From positions 1 through 64,000 of the forward strand of contig JAFXGP010000020.1 in assembly GCA_017521195.1 (NCBI GenBank): 64,000 nucleotides of DNA. Direction: 5' to 3'. Below are positions 55,811-64,000 of the stretch, one piece after another. Made by a program: the position numbers and the translations under genes. The notes beneath the pieces are model-generated. The model did no database searches. It was not told where the DNA came from and worked only from the letters and a program-made list of their open reading frames with translations. Origin of the DNA: Lachnospiraceae bacterium (GTDB taxonomy: Bacteria > Bacillota > Clostridia > Lachnospirales > Lachnospiraceae). How positions within the stretch are numbered: the first letter of the stretch is position 1; each line of letters starts with the position of its first letter.

Positions 55811-55875
55811 CAATAGATACTGAAAAAGTTTCATACTTTTTAATTTTTTTATATTTCTTTTTTGCCCATAGGTAA

Positions 55876-57186
55876 CTATCGTTCACATTTCCAAAAACGT
55901 GCTGTATATGGAGGTATTTTGCTTCCGCCACCAAAATCATGATCTTCTCCGGTAATTAAATCTACCGCTCTTCCACATTCTGCATTGAAATGAGCATAAT
56001 AATCTTCTCCGTCAGCATTAATAGCAACCAATACTCTCTCTCCCTCCGTCTTTCTTTCGAAGATGCATTGTTTGTTAGTCAAAAGAACAGAACGGAAATC
56101 ACCGTAATTCAATGCCTTGGAATCTTTCTTGGCTTTACTTAACTTAGCAATAAAGTCTGTTAATTGGTTCCATTCCGGTTTCTCATAACTCAAACGAAGA
56201 GATGGATCACCATTATGCTTATCTCCCTTTACTCCCCACTCACTTCCATAATATACACACGGAATTCCGGGCATTCCAAAACACATTGCATAAATCAAGG
56301 GCAAATGTTCCGGTTTCTGCAATACAGATGCAATTCTTGATACATCATGATTATCTACAAAAGATAATAAATGTTTTCCTTTATATAAGGTCCAATACTC
56401 CGGACCAAACTGACGCATCAGTGAATGTACAATTTCAAACATATTCATACTGTTAAAGCTGGAATGAAGCCCCTTGTAACATTCATAGTTAGTAGCTGAA
56501 TGTAACATATCGTCATTTACAAGTACTTTATAATCTCCGTGAAGCATTTCTCCAACCAAGAAGAAATCTTGCTTTTTGGAATCCACAAACTGACGGAGTC
56601 TTCTTACAAAATCATGGTCCAGACAATATGCCACATCCAAACGAAGACCATCAATATCAAATTCACGAATCCACATATCTACACTTTCAAACAAATACTG
56701 AATTACCGGTTCATGTCGAAGGTTTAATTTTACCAGATCATAGTTACCTTCCCATCCCTCGTAATACAACCCGTCATTATAATGAGAGTTTCCACCAAAA
56801 TTAATATGGAACCAATCTCTGTATTCTGATGCTTCTCTATTCTTCAACACATCCTGAAATCCGAAGAAGCCTCTGCCCACATGATTGAAAACACCATCCA
56901 GCACTAACTTGATACCTTCTGCATGCAATTTATCCACTACCTGTTTGAAATCTTCATTGGTTCCTAATCGGCAATCCAACTTCTGATAATCTCGTGTATT
57001 GTATCCATGAGTATCGGATTCAAATAAAGGTGAAAAATAAATAGCATTACATCCCAGCTCTTTAATATGAGGAATCCATTCTTCCACCTTTAAAATTCTT
57101 CTATTTAATTCTCCATCATTCTCAAAAGGTGCTCCACAGAACCCCAATGGATAGATTTGATAAAAAACACTTTCATATGCCCACAT
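55876..57186 (-). CDS. GH13 alpha-amylase/neopullulanase-like, cytosolic
   Basis: 436 residues, no signal peptide. Catalytic Asp in DIDGLRLDVAY, Glu in FFLVGEMLHGD and second Asp in LSFVDNHDVSRI. Short form of a maltodextrin-acting enzyme (GH13 with compact C-terminal domain). GGAGG lies before the ATG. It likely degrades the sugar brought in by the transporter genes downstream. Confidence 0.92.
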   Translation of the reverse strand: MWAYESVFYQIYPLGFCGAPFENDGELNRRILKVEEWIPHIKELGCNAIYFSPLFESDTHGYNTRDYQKLDCRLGTNEDFKQVVDKLHAEGIKLVLDGVFNHVGRGFFGFQDVLKNREASEYRDWFHINFGGNSHYNDGLYYEGWEGNYDLVKLNLRHEPVIQYLFESVDMWIREFDIDGLRLDVAYCLDHDFVRRLRQFVDSKKQDFFLVGEMLHGDYKVLVNDDMLHSATNYECYKGLHSSFNSMNMFEIVHSLMRQFGPEYWTLYKGKHLLSFVDNHDVSRIASVLQKPEHLPLIYAMCFGMPGIPCVYYGSEWGVKGDKHNGDPSLRLSYEKPEWNQLTDFIAKLSKAKKDSKALNYGDFRSVLLTNKQCIFERKTEGERVLVAINADGEDYYAHFNAECGRAVDLITGEDHDFGGGSKIPPYTARFWKCER

Positions 57187-57257
57187 AATAGGACCTCCTT
57201 TGATTTACATAACATTATTGACTATTCCGGTTTTTTCGCATTTTTCTGATTTTACAC

Positions 57258-57367
57258 TTATCCACAGGCTTTTTTTATGTGGATAACCTTTTTCACATCA
57301 TTTTAGCAGACAAATCCACACTTTCCACATAGTTATCCACAGGTTTTCAACTGTTCAAGGTGTATAA
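57258..57367. promoter_or_regulatory. DnaA-box cluster upstream of the GH13 gene
   Basis: Three perfect TTATCCACA boxes: 57258-57266 (+), 57278-57286 (-) and 57333-57341 (+). A near match TTATACACC lies at 57367-57359 (-) and looser ones (AAATCCACA, TTTCCACAT) at 57312-57330. AT-rich DNA follows at 57440-57490. The 357-base gap has no gene. dnaA and dnaN are not here, so it is not the main origin by gene context. Confidence 0.75.
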
Positions 57368-57499
57368 CCTGTGTGTCACTTTGGGTAAAATGAATGTCAT
57401 TTTACATTTTTTCCACCATTTTAGTTTACAAAATGGTTTCAAATAATTTATCCGAAACAAATTACCTACAGTATAATTCAATTTATACTTAGATACAAG

Positions 57500-57534
57500 C
57501 AAAAGGGGATTTTTCTTCCCAAAATCCCCTTTTA
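57500..57534 (-). terminator. Terminator of the nuclease-helicase gene
   Basis: AAAAGGGGATTTT / AAAATCCCCTTTT stem immediately after the stop at 57543. Confidence 0.85.
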
Positions 57535-57542
57535 TCTTCTAT

Positions 57543-59939
57543 TTACAACCATTCATTCCAAAATTTTTCTACTTTCTTCCCTACCGTGGTTTCTTGAACA
57601 GTTTCATAATCACTCCACTCTCTGGGAAATAAACGTGTATAATTGTTTTGCAGAAATCTTTCATCCAACAAAGCTACTATACCTATATCCTCTTCTGTCC
57701 GAATCACTCTGCCGGCAGCCTGCAATACTTTGTTCATTCCGGGATAACGATAAGCATAATCAAAACCATTTCCCTCATGTTCATCAAAATAATTCTTTAA
57801 TATTTCCCGCTCCGGGCATACCAGAGGAAGTCCTGTTCCTACAATAATAACTCCTATCAGGCTATCCTGTTTCAAATCAATTCCTTCACTAAAGATTCCC
57901 CCCATAACACAGAATCCCAGAAGACTTTTATTCTCTATTTCTATAGGAAGCATAATCTTTTCCTGTATATCCAGATTCTGATTTCCCATGAAATGCTGCA
58001 AAAATCCCTCTCTTTCCTCTTCCGACATATATTCTTTTTGCAGAATACATTCCACTTCTTCAAAAGGATTAAAGTATTTCTGATAAACCCCGTATATCGT
58101 TTCCATCATAGAATAAGACGGGAAAAAGACCATATAGTTTCCATGACGTTCTCTCACAATATTATTAATATAAGAAGCTATCTTTAAATATTCCTCTTCA
58201 TTTCTTCTGGTGTATTTACTGGTTACATCACTTCCAATCAGCAAAGCTCTTTTGGCAGTATCAAATGAAGAATCTGCATAAATCTCATAATCTTCCCGGG
58301 TTCCTCCCAAGAGCTTCTTATAGTACTGCACCGGAATCAATGTGGCAGAAAACAGGATACTGCTTACTCCCCTTGTCATACATGCCTGAAGTTTCTTAGA
58401 CGGATTGACGCAGAACAATTTCACAATAAATTCGCCCTCATCCCCAAGCTGTGTATATATGACATAGTCGTCACTCATCCCATCATACATCAGTAAAAAA
58501 TGGGATATTTCAAAGTAAAATTCAAGCACTTCATCTCTGACAGGACTGTCATCATGGTTTTCCAAGTACTCACTCATAGTCTCTGAAAGACGATTTAATG
58601 CCATTATAAAACTCTCTATGGAATCCCATTTTTTTATCCCTTCTGTTTCCCGTTTTAACAATAGCAGCTCCCTATTGCACTTTTCCAACCGCTTTTCCAT
58701 CTTCTGAAAATAGGGCTTTATCGTCTTCTTCAGGGAAAGAAAATCTTCCTTCACAAGTACTGCACTATACATGTCCCTTCCGCGTTCTACCAGATTATGG
58801 GTTTCATCTACCAAAAAAATTCCTTTACTCTGATTTCCCTCCCCAAAGAACCTTTTCAAATATACATGGGGATCAAACAAATAATTATAGTCTCCGATGA
58901 TTCCATCTGCAAATAAACTGCAATCTAAGGCAAATTCAAAAGGACAAACCTGATGTTTCCGTGCATACTCTTCAATAATTTCCCTGTCAAAATTATCTTC
59001 ATGGGTAATAATATCGAAAATCGCATCATTTATTCTGTCAAAATGCCCCTTGGCATAAGGACAATTTCCCGGATTGCAAGCACACTCTTCCATAAAACAG
59101 GTCTTTTCTTTAGCCGTTATAATAACCGTTTTAAAAGCAAGCTTTTGCTTCCTTAGCACTTCAAATGCCTGCATAGCTGCCATTCTGGTTATGGTCTTGG
59201 CTGTAAGATAGAAAATTCTCTCTCCTAATTCCTCCCCTATCGCCTTAACAGAAGGAAATACTGTAGACAAAGTCTTCCCTACCCCGGTAGGTGCTTCCAA
59301 GAATAATTTACGTTTATGATAAATAGTTCTGTATACCCCTGATGCCAATTCCTTCTGGCCTTTGCGATAGGGATATGGGAATACAATTTTCTTAATAGAT
59401 TCCTGCCTTTTTTCTCTCCACTCAATCTGGAACTCTGCCCATTTCTTATAACCTTCCACTAACTCTTTAAACCAAGTTTCCAATTCTTCAAGAGTATATT
59501 CTTCTATAAAATATTTCACTTCCTCTGTATCCATATTACAGTAAGTCATACGGACACAAATATGTTCTAAAAATTTCTGTTTTCCATATATATAGGCATA
59601 AACTTTTGCCTGTGCCAAATGTACCGGCTCCGGTTCTTTTATTTTCTCCAAATCACGATAAGTACCCTTGATCTCATCTATAGTTACATGGTCTGTTGTA
59701 ATAATCCCATCTGCTCTTCCGTCAATTATTAGACGAAACTTCAAAGTCTCTTCCGTATACTTCAAGAATACTTCGGCTTCGTACTCACTGCCCATACGCC
59801 GCTGAATCATACGGTGAATACGCCCGCCTTCCACCATAGCATTTTCACTGCTGACACGTCTTCGATTATCAATATCACCGCTTCGAAGCATGAATTCCAC
59901 AAAATTACGCACCGAAATCTTTATTTCTTTCTCTGCCAT
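57543..59939 (-). CDS. PD-(D/E)XK nuclease fused to XPD/DinG-type iron-sulfur helicase
   Basis: 798 residues from the ATG at 59939 (AAAGGAG). Residues 1-175 have the RecB/Cas4-type nuclease motifs: IDGRADGI, IDEIKGTY and HLAQAKVYAYIY (D, ExK, QxxxY). The helicase has LEAPTGVGKTLST (motif I), four Cys of an iron-sulfur cluster (TCFMEECACNPGNCPYAKG and CPFEF), FLVDETHNL (DEAH box) and QAAGRVIRTEEDIG (motif VI). Unwinds 5'-3' in the XPD family. It overlaps nothing, 20 bases after the 59960 gene, and is in the SOS-controlled operon. Confidence 0.92.
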   Translation of the reverse strand: MAEKEIKISVRNFVEFMLRSGDIDNRRRVSSENAMVEGGRIHRMIQRRMGSEYEAEVFLKYTEETLKFRLIIDGRADGIITTDHVTIDEIKGTYRDLEKIKEPEPVHLAQAKVYAYIYGKQKFLEHICVRMTYCNMDTEEVKYFIEEYTLEELETWFKELVEGYKKWAEFQIEWREKRQESIKKIVFPYPYRKGQKELASGVYRTIYHKRKLFLEAPTGVGKTLSTVFPSVKAIGEELGERIFYLTAKTITRMAAMQAFEVLRKQKLAFKTVIITAKEKTCFMEECACNPGNCPYAKGHFDRINDAIFDIITHEDNFDREIIEEYARKHQVCPFEFALDCSLFADGIIGDYNYLFDPHVYLKRFFGEGNQSKGIFLVDETHNLVERGRDMYSAVLVKEDFLSLKKTIKPYFQKMEKRLEKCNRELLLLKRETEGIKKWDSIESFIMALNRLSETMSEYLENHDDSPVRDEVLEFYFEISHFLLMYDGMSDDYVIYTQLGDEGEFIVKLFCVNPSKKLQACMTRGVSSILFSATLIPVQYYKKLLGGTREDYEIYADSSFDTAKRALLIGSDVTSKYTRRNEEEYLKIASYINNIVRERHGNYMVFFPSYSMMETIYGVYQKYFNPFEEVECILQKEYMSEEEREGFLQHFMGNQNLDIQEKIMLPIEIENKSLLGFCVMGGIFSEGIDLKQDSLIGVIIVGTGLPLVCPEREILKNYFDEHEGNGFDYAYRYPGMNKVLQAAGRVIRTEEDIGIVALLDERFLQNNYTRLFPREWSDYETVQETTVGKKVEKFWNEWL

Positions 59940-59959
59940 GGTTTCTCCTTTCTTGCTCA

Positions 59960-60730
59960 CTAACAAAAGTCTATCATATTTTCTCTAAACCTTAAAGGTA
60001 AGAGCTGTCTTTGCAATTCTAAATTCCTTCTTTCTTTAATGGCAATCGTAGTATGGAAAATACGGAACAAATCCTGTATTTCCCTTTCTTCTTCGGAATA
60101 CATCTCCTCTGTCACATGTATTTGGCATCCTTCTTGCTGATGAAACATCACATCTTTTCCTGCCTCGTGAACAATATACAGGTTTCTTCCTTTATCTTTT
60201 ATCATAAAGTTTTCTTTAGGAAACCTGTCTGCAAAATGTTCTGCAATAATTGGCAATACATGGTTCTTAGGTTCTATCTCACTATATAAAATATGATTTT
60301 TCAATTCCTTAAAACGTACAAATCCCATATAACTATGTGCTTCGCACCAAACGTTCTGGCGCATCTTAGATACTGCAAGTACATAAGGGTCCTGTAGAAA
60401 ATTCACCAATTCACCTTTATAAGCATTTGCAAGCCCTCTGGCTACAGTCCGGTAAACAGCATTTCCACGTTCACTCTCCCTGCTATACATAGCATACCAG
60501 ATATAAGAATAACTTATTTGTCCAAAACGTTTTGCCAATGTCCTATCCACTTTCATAGCCTTTTCATAATCGGTTTCAATTCGTATATATTCCGCAAATA
60601 ACTCATAATTATCTATTTCCTCTAACTGTACAAAAGTCGTGTTGGGGTTTAATTTCTTCTCATAAGCATAATATATGGCTGAAAAAATACCTTCCGGTAT
60701 TGCTTCGCAAACTAAAATATCTTTTTTCAT
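59960..60730 (-). CDS. TIGR03915/DUF4130-type putative DNA repair protein
   Basis: 256 residues, cytosolic. Conserved layout: CEAIPEGIFSAIYYAYEKKL at the N-terminus and the DUF4130 part near 120-220 (NVWCEAHSYMGFVRFKELKN, IAEHFADRFPKENFMIKDKG). In many bacteria this protein is encoded next to, or fused with a UDG-like domain in, a pair with the radical SAM protein TIGR03916. Its role is not known. 40 bases after the radical SAM gene. Confidence 0.88.
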   Translation of the reverse strand: MKKDILVCEAIPEGIFSAIYYAYEKKLNPNTTFVQLEEIDNYELFAEYIRIETDYEKAMKVDRTLAKRFGQISYSYIWYAMYSRESERGNAVYRTVARGLANAYKGELVNFLQDPYVLAVSKMRQNVWCEAHSYMGFVRFKELKNHILYSEIEPKNHVLPIIAEHFADRFPKENFMIKDKGRNLYIVHEAGKDVMFHQQEGCQIHVTEEMYSEEEREIQDLFRIFHTTIAIKERRNLELQRQLLPLRFRENMIDFC

Positions 60731-60770
60731 AACTCATTTCTCTTCTTCTAAAAATCCATACTGCTAATCT

Positions 60771-62114
60771 TTAACTTACCTTTCCGCTATCTAATAAGGG
60801 TAAAGAACTAAAGTTCATATCATCAAATAAAGACATCTGTTTATATGTTACACCATCCGCATCAAAAGGCAGACGTTCTTTGATATTCAACAGATTCCTG
60901 GTAATATAATCTTCTTCTATTTTGGTAGGATACATCATCTTCCCATCACAGGTTATAAAATACAACGCCCGCTTTAAAACCACACCTATTTTTTTCAAAT
61001 GTTCAAAATCCAATTTCCCATTTCTTCTTGCCCTTACAATTCTCTGTGCACTTTTTACCCCAATTCCGGGAATCCTAAGTAACATCTCGTACGGTACTCT
61101 ATTTATTTCCATTGGGAATAATTCCAAATGTTGCAGCGCCCAATCCGCCTTCGGATCTAAGAAAACATTAAAATTAGGATGCTTTTCACTTAATAGTTCC
61201 TTTGCTTCAAACCCATAAAAACGCAACAGAAAATCTGCCTGATATAAGCGATGTTCTCTAAGAAGGGGCGGTCCGCTCGTTAATGCCGGCAAAGATTTAT
61301 CTTCATTCACATTTACAAAGGCAGAATAAAATACTCTCTTTAACTGAAATTTCTGATATAAACTCTCAGCCACCTGTACAATCTGATAATCACTTTCCGG
61401 TGTAGCACCAATAATCATCTGGGTAGATTGTCCACCACTGACAAATTTAGGTGCATGTTTATATACCACCAATTCATTTTTGTTCTCGTTAATTCCGTTT
61501 TGTATCTGCCTCATAGGTTTTAGAATTGTTTTCCGATGTTTATTCGGCGCAAGTTCCCTCAATGCCTCTGCTGTCGGTAACTCCAGATTTACACTCATTC
61601 TGTCTACCAGATAACCTATTCTTTCAATCAATCTTGCGTCTGCTCCGGGAATCCCTTTTACATGAATATATCCATAAAAATGATACTTATGTCTCAACAA
61701 AAAAATTGCCTGATACATCAACTCCATGGTATAATCCGGATTTCCTATAATTCCCGAACTTAAGAACAAACCTTCGATATAATTTCTCCGATAAAAATCC
61801 ATGGTTAATTTTGCAATTTCCTCTGGCGTAAAAGCAGCTCTTGGGATATCATTAGATACCCTGTTTTTGCAATATTTACAATCATAGATACAATAATTAG
61901 TCATTAGAATTTTTAACAAACTAATACATCTTCCATCTGTAGAAAAACTATGACAGATTCCTGCCGCGATAGAATTTCCCATACCGTCTTTCTTCCCCCT
62001 GCGGTCAACACCGCTGCTGGTACAGGCTACATCATGTTTAGCCGCATCCGCTAATATTTGCAGTTTGTATTGTATGGAATCTTTTTCCCTATTTATCAAT
62101 GATAATTCCTGCAT
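60771..62114 (-). CDS. TIGR03916-type radical SAM protein, DNA repair/modification
   Basis: 447 residues. The iron-sulfur cluster motif CX3CX2C is CIYDCKYC near residue 76. Near the C-terminus a helix-hairpin-helix (YEMLLRIPGIGVKSAQRIVR, near 345) should bind DNA. The early Cys-rich SSGVDRRGKK region is also conserved. Start behind GAGGAGAG. It is the first gene of the SOS-controlled operon; the reaction is unknown. Confidence 0.92.
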   Translation of the reverse strand: MQELSLINREKDSIQYKLQILADAAKHDVACTSSGVDRRGKKDGMGNSIAAGICHSFSTDGRCISLLKILMTNYCIYDCKYCKNRVSNDIPRAAFTPEEIAKLTMDFYRRNYIEGLFLSSGIIGNPDYTMELMYQAIFLLRHKYHFYGYIHVKGIPGADARLIERIGYLVDRMSVNLELPTAEALRELAPNKHRKTILKPMRQIQNGINENKNELVVYKHAPKFVSGGQSTQMIIGATPESDYQIVQVAESLYQKFQLKRVFYSAFVNVNEDKSLPALTSGPPLLREHRLYQADFLLRFYGFEAKELLSEKHPNFNVFLDPKADWALQHLELFPMEINRVPYEMLLRIPGIGVKSAQRIVRARRNGKLDFEHLKKIGVVLKRALYFITCDGKMMYPTKIEEDYITRNLLNIKERLPFDADGVTYKQMSLFDDMNFSSLPLLDSGKVS

Positions 62115-62175
62115 ATCTGCTCTCCTCTGAAAAAATTGTCCTCTATTCTCAACTCTTACAACTAATACTCATTCA

Positions 62176-62224
62176 AGAACATTTGTTCTGTTTTAATTTT
62201 AGTACATATGTTCGGTTTTGTAAA
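62176..62224 (-). promoter_or_regulatory. SOS promoter: two LexA/DinR boxes with -35/-10
   Basis: -35 TTTACA (62224-62219), 17-base spacer and -10 TAAAAT (62201-62196). Box 1 AGAACAAATGTTCT (62189-62176, perfect GAAC-N4-GTTC) lies just downstream of the -10; box 2 CGAACATATGTACT (62214-62201, one mismatch) is in the spacer. Both agree with the Gram-positive LexA consensus CGAACRNRYGTTYC. Located about 75 bases upstream of the radical SAM start. Confidence 0.85.
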
Positions 62225-62238
62225 TAAGACAAATTAAA

Positions 62239-62276
62239 AAAGCCTTGTTCTCATATCCGCGAGCAAGACTTTTTTG
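62239..62276. terminator. Terminator of the thrE-like genes
   Basis: AAGTCTTG / CAAGGCTT stem with CTC/GAG extension and T6 on the minus strand. Confidence 0.8.
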
Positions 62277-62282
62277 TTTCTG

Positions 62283-62708
62283 CTATTTTATTTTAAAAAA
62301 TTTATATGGTATTTCAAACACCACTACAATTCCCAATACAATAGATATCATAATTTTAATTGCTAAAAATCCGCTATGAAAAGCTTCATAAAGCTGGTCC
62401 GTTACCAAATAATATGTAGCCCAATAAATCTGTGCCCCGGGAACTACCGGGAAAATACCTGCTATCATAAAAACAATGGCAGGACATTTTTCAAACACTG
62501 CAGCAAATCTTGATAACAACATAATCACAACGGTTGCAAAGAAAACTGCTGCCGGCACGGATAAACCTGCCACATCTAACATAAGTTTATATACTAACCA
62601 ACCTGCTGCCCCTATACCACCACAGTATATATAGTATTTTTTGGGCACTCCAAACAAAAGAGAAAATGCAATAGTTCCAATCGCTGCAGAAATCAATTCC
62701 AAAATCAT
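62283..62708 (-). CDS. Threonine/serine exporter, small subunit (ThrE_2/DUF3815)
   Basis: 141 residues, four or five helices, with the GVPKKYYIYCGGIGAAGWLV and FPVVPGAQIYWATYY segments typical of the C-terminal half of ThrE. Overlaps the larger subunit by four bases. Confidence 0.9.
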   Translation of the reverse strand: MILELISAAIGTIAFSLLFGVPKKYYIYCGGIGAAGWLVYKLMLDVAGLSVPAAVFFATVVIMLLSRFAAVFEKCPAIVFMIAGIFPVVPGAQIYWATYYLVTDQLYEAFHSGFLAIKIMISIVLGIVVVFEIPYKFFKIK

Positions 62709-63496
62709 AACATCACACCTCCTGCAAAATTATGATATATTGCAAAAGCCACACCAACTCCAATAGCAATACACATAAAACGTAAAATAGCATCTAAAAG
62801 ACGCACTGCCCCGGCTATATAGTCTCCATTCGCAATATCCCTGATTCCATTGGCAAAAGCTACTCCCGGAACCATTGGCATAATAGCTCCGCTTATAATA
62901 TTTTCCAAATGCATTCCTATATTAAACCTGATACAAAGCACACAGGAAACTACTATAATGACTCCTCCAAAAAGATTCCCCAAAATCTTGCTTAAGTATT
63001 TTTCGCTAATAAAAACCACATATGTATATAAAATAATTCCTGCTATAAAGGCAGCCAGACAATCTTGGAAATTTCCTCCTGCCAGAACACAAAAGAATCC
63101 ACTGCCAAGACCGGATGCTAAAATCTTCTGCCACTTCTTACCTGTTGGCATATTTGCAATTACATCCAGTTCTTTCTTTACCATTTCCGGTGTTTCATAT
63201 TTTCCTTCTTCCACTTCTCTGGAAAGTTGATTTACTGCAACCACTTTATCCAGACTTGCACCTCCTACGGGAATATGTCCTACTCTGGCATATGATTTTT
63301 TACTCTCATATCCACCTGTGATAAAAATCCCATTACTAAGCACAAAAGAATCCATGCTTTCCACACCATAATACCTACAAAGTCTTTCCATGGTCTCTTC
63401 TACACGGGAAATTTCTGCTCCATTTTGCAAAAGTATCCTACCTGCTTCCATGGCAACATCATATATTTGATTTTTGTTATCATCTAACTCATTCAT
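62705..63496 (-). CDS. Threonine/serine exporter, large subunit (ThrE/DUF1212)
   Basis: 263 residues from the ATG at 63496. N-terminal soluble part with AGRILLQNGAEISRVEETME (family motif), then five helices from about 120. The two subunits together correspond to one ThrE. Exports threonine or serine. Confidence 0.9.
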   Translation of the reverse strand: MNELDDNKNQIYDVAMEAGRILLQNGAEISRVEETMERLCRYYGVESMDSFVLSNGIFITGGYESKKSYARVGHIPVGGASLDKVVAVNQLSREVEEGKYETPEMVKKELDVIANMPTGKKWQKILASGLGSGFFCVLAGGNFQDCLAAFIAGIILYTYVVFISEKYLSKILGNLFGGVIIVVSCVLCIRFNIGMHLENIISGAIMPMVPGVAFANGIRDIANGDYIAGAVRLLDAILRFMCIAIGVGVAFAIYHNFAGGVML

Positions 63497-63569
63497 TCTA
63501 CTCTGTTTTCCTTCACTAATAATATATAGAAGTATATCACAGCCGAAGGATTTTAACATGAATATTTTA

Positions 63570-63598
63570 TTGACGCCTTTCTTTTTCTGCTATATTAT
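63570..63598 (+). promoter_or_regulatory. Sigma-A promoter of asnA
   Basis: TTGACG and TATTAT with a 17-base spacer, 70 bases before the ATG. Confidence 0.85.
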
Positions 63599-63665
63599 AG
63601 ATAAGTAAAAAATACATATATATAAGTAGAAACTTTATTTTATATACATAGTTTGGAGGATTATT

Positions 63666-64000
63666 ATGGAAAACTTTATTCCAAAAGGATACCGATCAGC
63701 ATTAAATCTGCATGACACACAGGTAGGTATCAAGACAATAAAAGACTTTTTTCAGAATTTATTGGCAGAACGTTTGAATTTACTTCGCGTATCCGCTCCT
63801 CTTTTTGTAGACCCTGCATCCGGACTCAATGACAATTTGAATGGGGTAGAACGTCCGGTTCGCTTCGGAGTAAAAGAAATGGATGATTACGAGGCTGAAA
63901 TTGTTCATTCTCTTGCAAAGTGGAAACGTTATGCCTTAAAAAAATATGGCTTTGCTCATGGCGAAGGTCTCTACACAGATATGAGTGCCATTCGTCGTGA
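63666..64000 (+). CDS. asnA: Aspartate--ammonia ligase, 3' end outside window
   Basis: The first 111 codons are visible. ATG at 63666 follows [28 protein letters not shown] and [20 protein letters not shown] match the class II synthetase-like AsnA, which makes asparagine from aspartate, ammonia and ATP. The gene is transcribed divergently from the ThrE genes. Confidence 0.93.
   Translation, partial: MENFIPKGYRSALNLHDTQVGIKTIKDFFQNLLAERLNLLRVSAPLFVDPASGLNDNLNGVERPVRFGVKEMDDYEAEIVHSLAKWKRYALKKYGFAHGEGLYTDMSAIRR

Noticed and set aside
57181..57542. The DnaA-box region as chromosomal oriC
   Set aside because: dnaA, dnaN and rpmH are not adjacent and no strand-bias switch is visible; most genes run in one direction through the region.
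1..64000. tRNA, rRNA genes or CRISPR arrays
   Set aside because: No cloverleaf-like sequences, rRNA segments or regularly spaced repeat-spacer arrays were found on reading; a tRNAscan or CRISPR search was not possible.

Overview
The window looks like a chromosomal segment of a low-GC, spore-forming anaerobic Firmicute, most likely Lachnospiraceae. The basis is strong AGGAGG-type ribosome binding sites, the spoIIA/sigF/spoVA genes, rubrerythrin and rubredoxin-type proteins, a T-box in front of valS, and several glycoside hydrolases. Apart from the recombinase tail at the left edge, an IS remnant, a TauE-type transporter and asnA at the right edge, almost everything is on the minus strand. No rRNA, tRNA or CRISPR array was seen.

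Bases 1-22,200 are accessory in character. A truncated tyrosine recombinase is followed by a run of small lipoprotein and membrane-protein genes ending upstream in an ECF sigma factor and its membrane partner (11.6-12.2 kb). A second, decayed copy of this run lies at 14.7-18.0 kb. It holds fragments of the same genes in the same order, a second copy of an attenuator-like leader RNA, a broken IS remnant, and an AAA/DUF4143 ATPase unit between 15-bp direct repeats. A second ECF sigma gene with a frameshifted partner and a two-component system follow.

Bases 22,200-36,000 hold mostly housekeeping and metabolic genes: a Gfo/Idh/MocA oxidoreductase, a TauE-type transporter, tmk, a flavin reductase-rubredoxin, rubrerythrin, a carbohydrate-binding lipoprotein, trpB2-type tryptophan synthase, azlCD, a degenerate-GGDEF/EAL protein, a GH13 glucosidase and a GIY-YIG protein.

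Bases 36,000-48,100 carry sporulation genes (spoIIAA-spoIIAB-sigF-spoVAA-spoVAB, a GH3 gene, then spoVAC with its own sigma-G-like promoter), a TPR protein, folC, and valS with its T-box.

Bases 48,500-57,200 hold a GH13 amylase and an unusual operon. It combines two sugar-importer permeases and a solute-binding lipoprotein with an efflux-type adaptor and a MacB-like protein. Three perfect DnaA boxes lie upstream of the amylase.

Bases 57,500-62,250 form a probable DNA-repair operon: a radical SAM protein, a TIGR03915/DUF4130-type protein, and a PD-(D/E)XK nuclease-XPD helicase. Its promoter has LexA/DinR boxes in the spacer and just downstream, so SOS control is predicted. A split ThrE exporter and asnA close the window.

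The most interesting items are the SOS-controlled repair operon, the hybrid import/efflux operon, the duplicated leader RNA with pseudoknot potential, two in-frame A_AAA_AAG slippery sites each followed by a sensible -1 frame, and the DnaA-box cluster.
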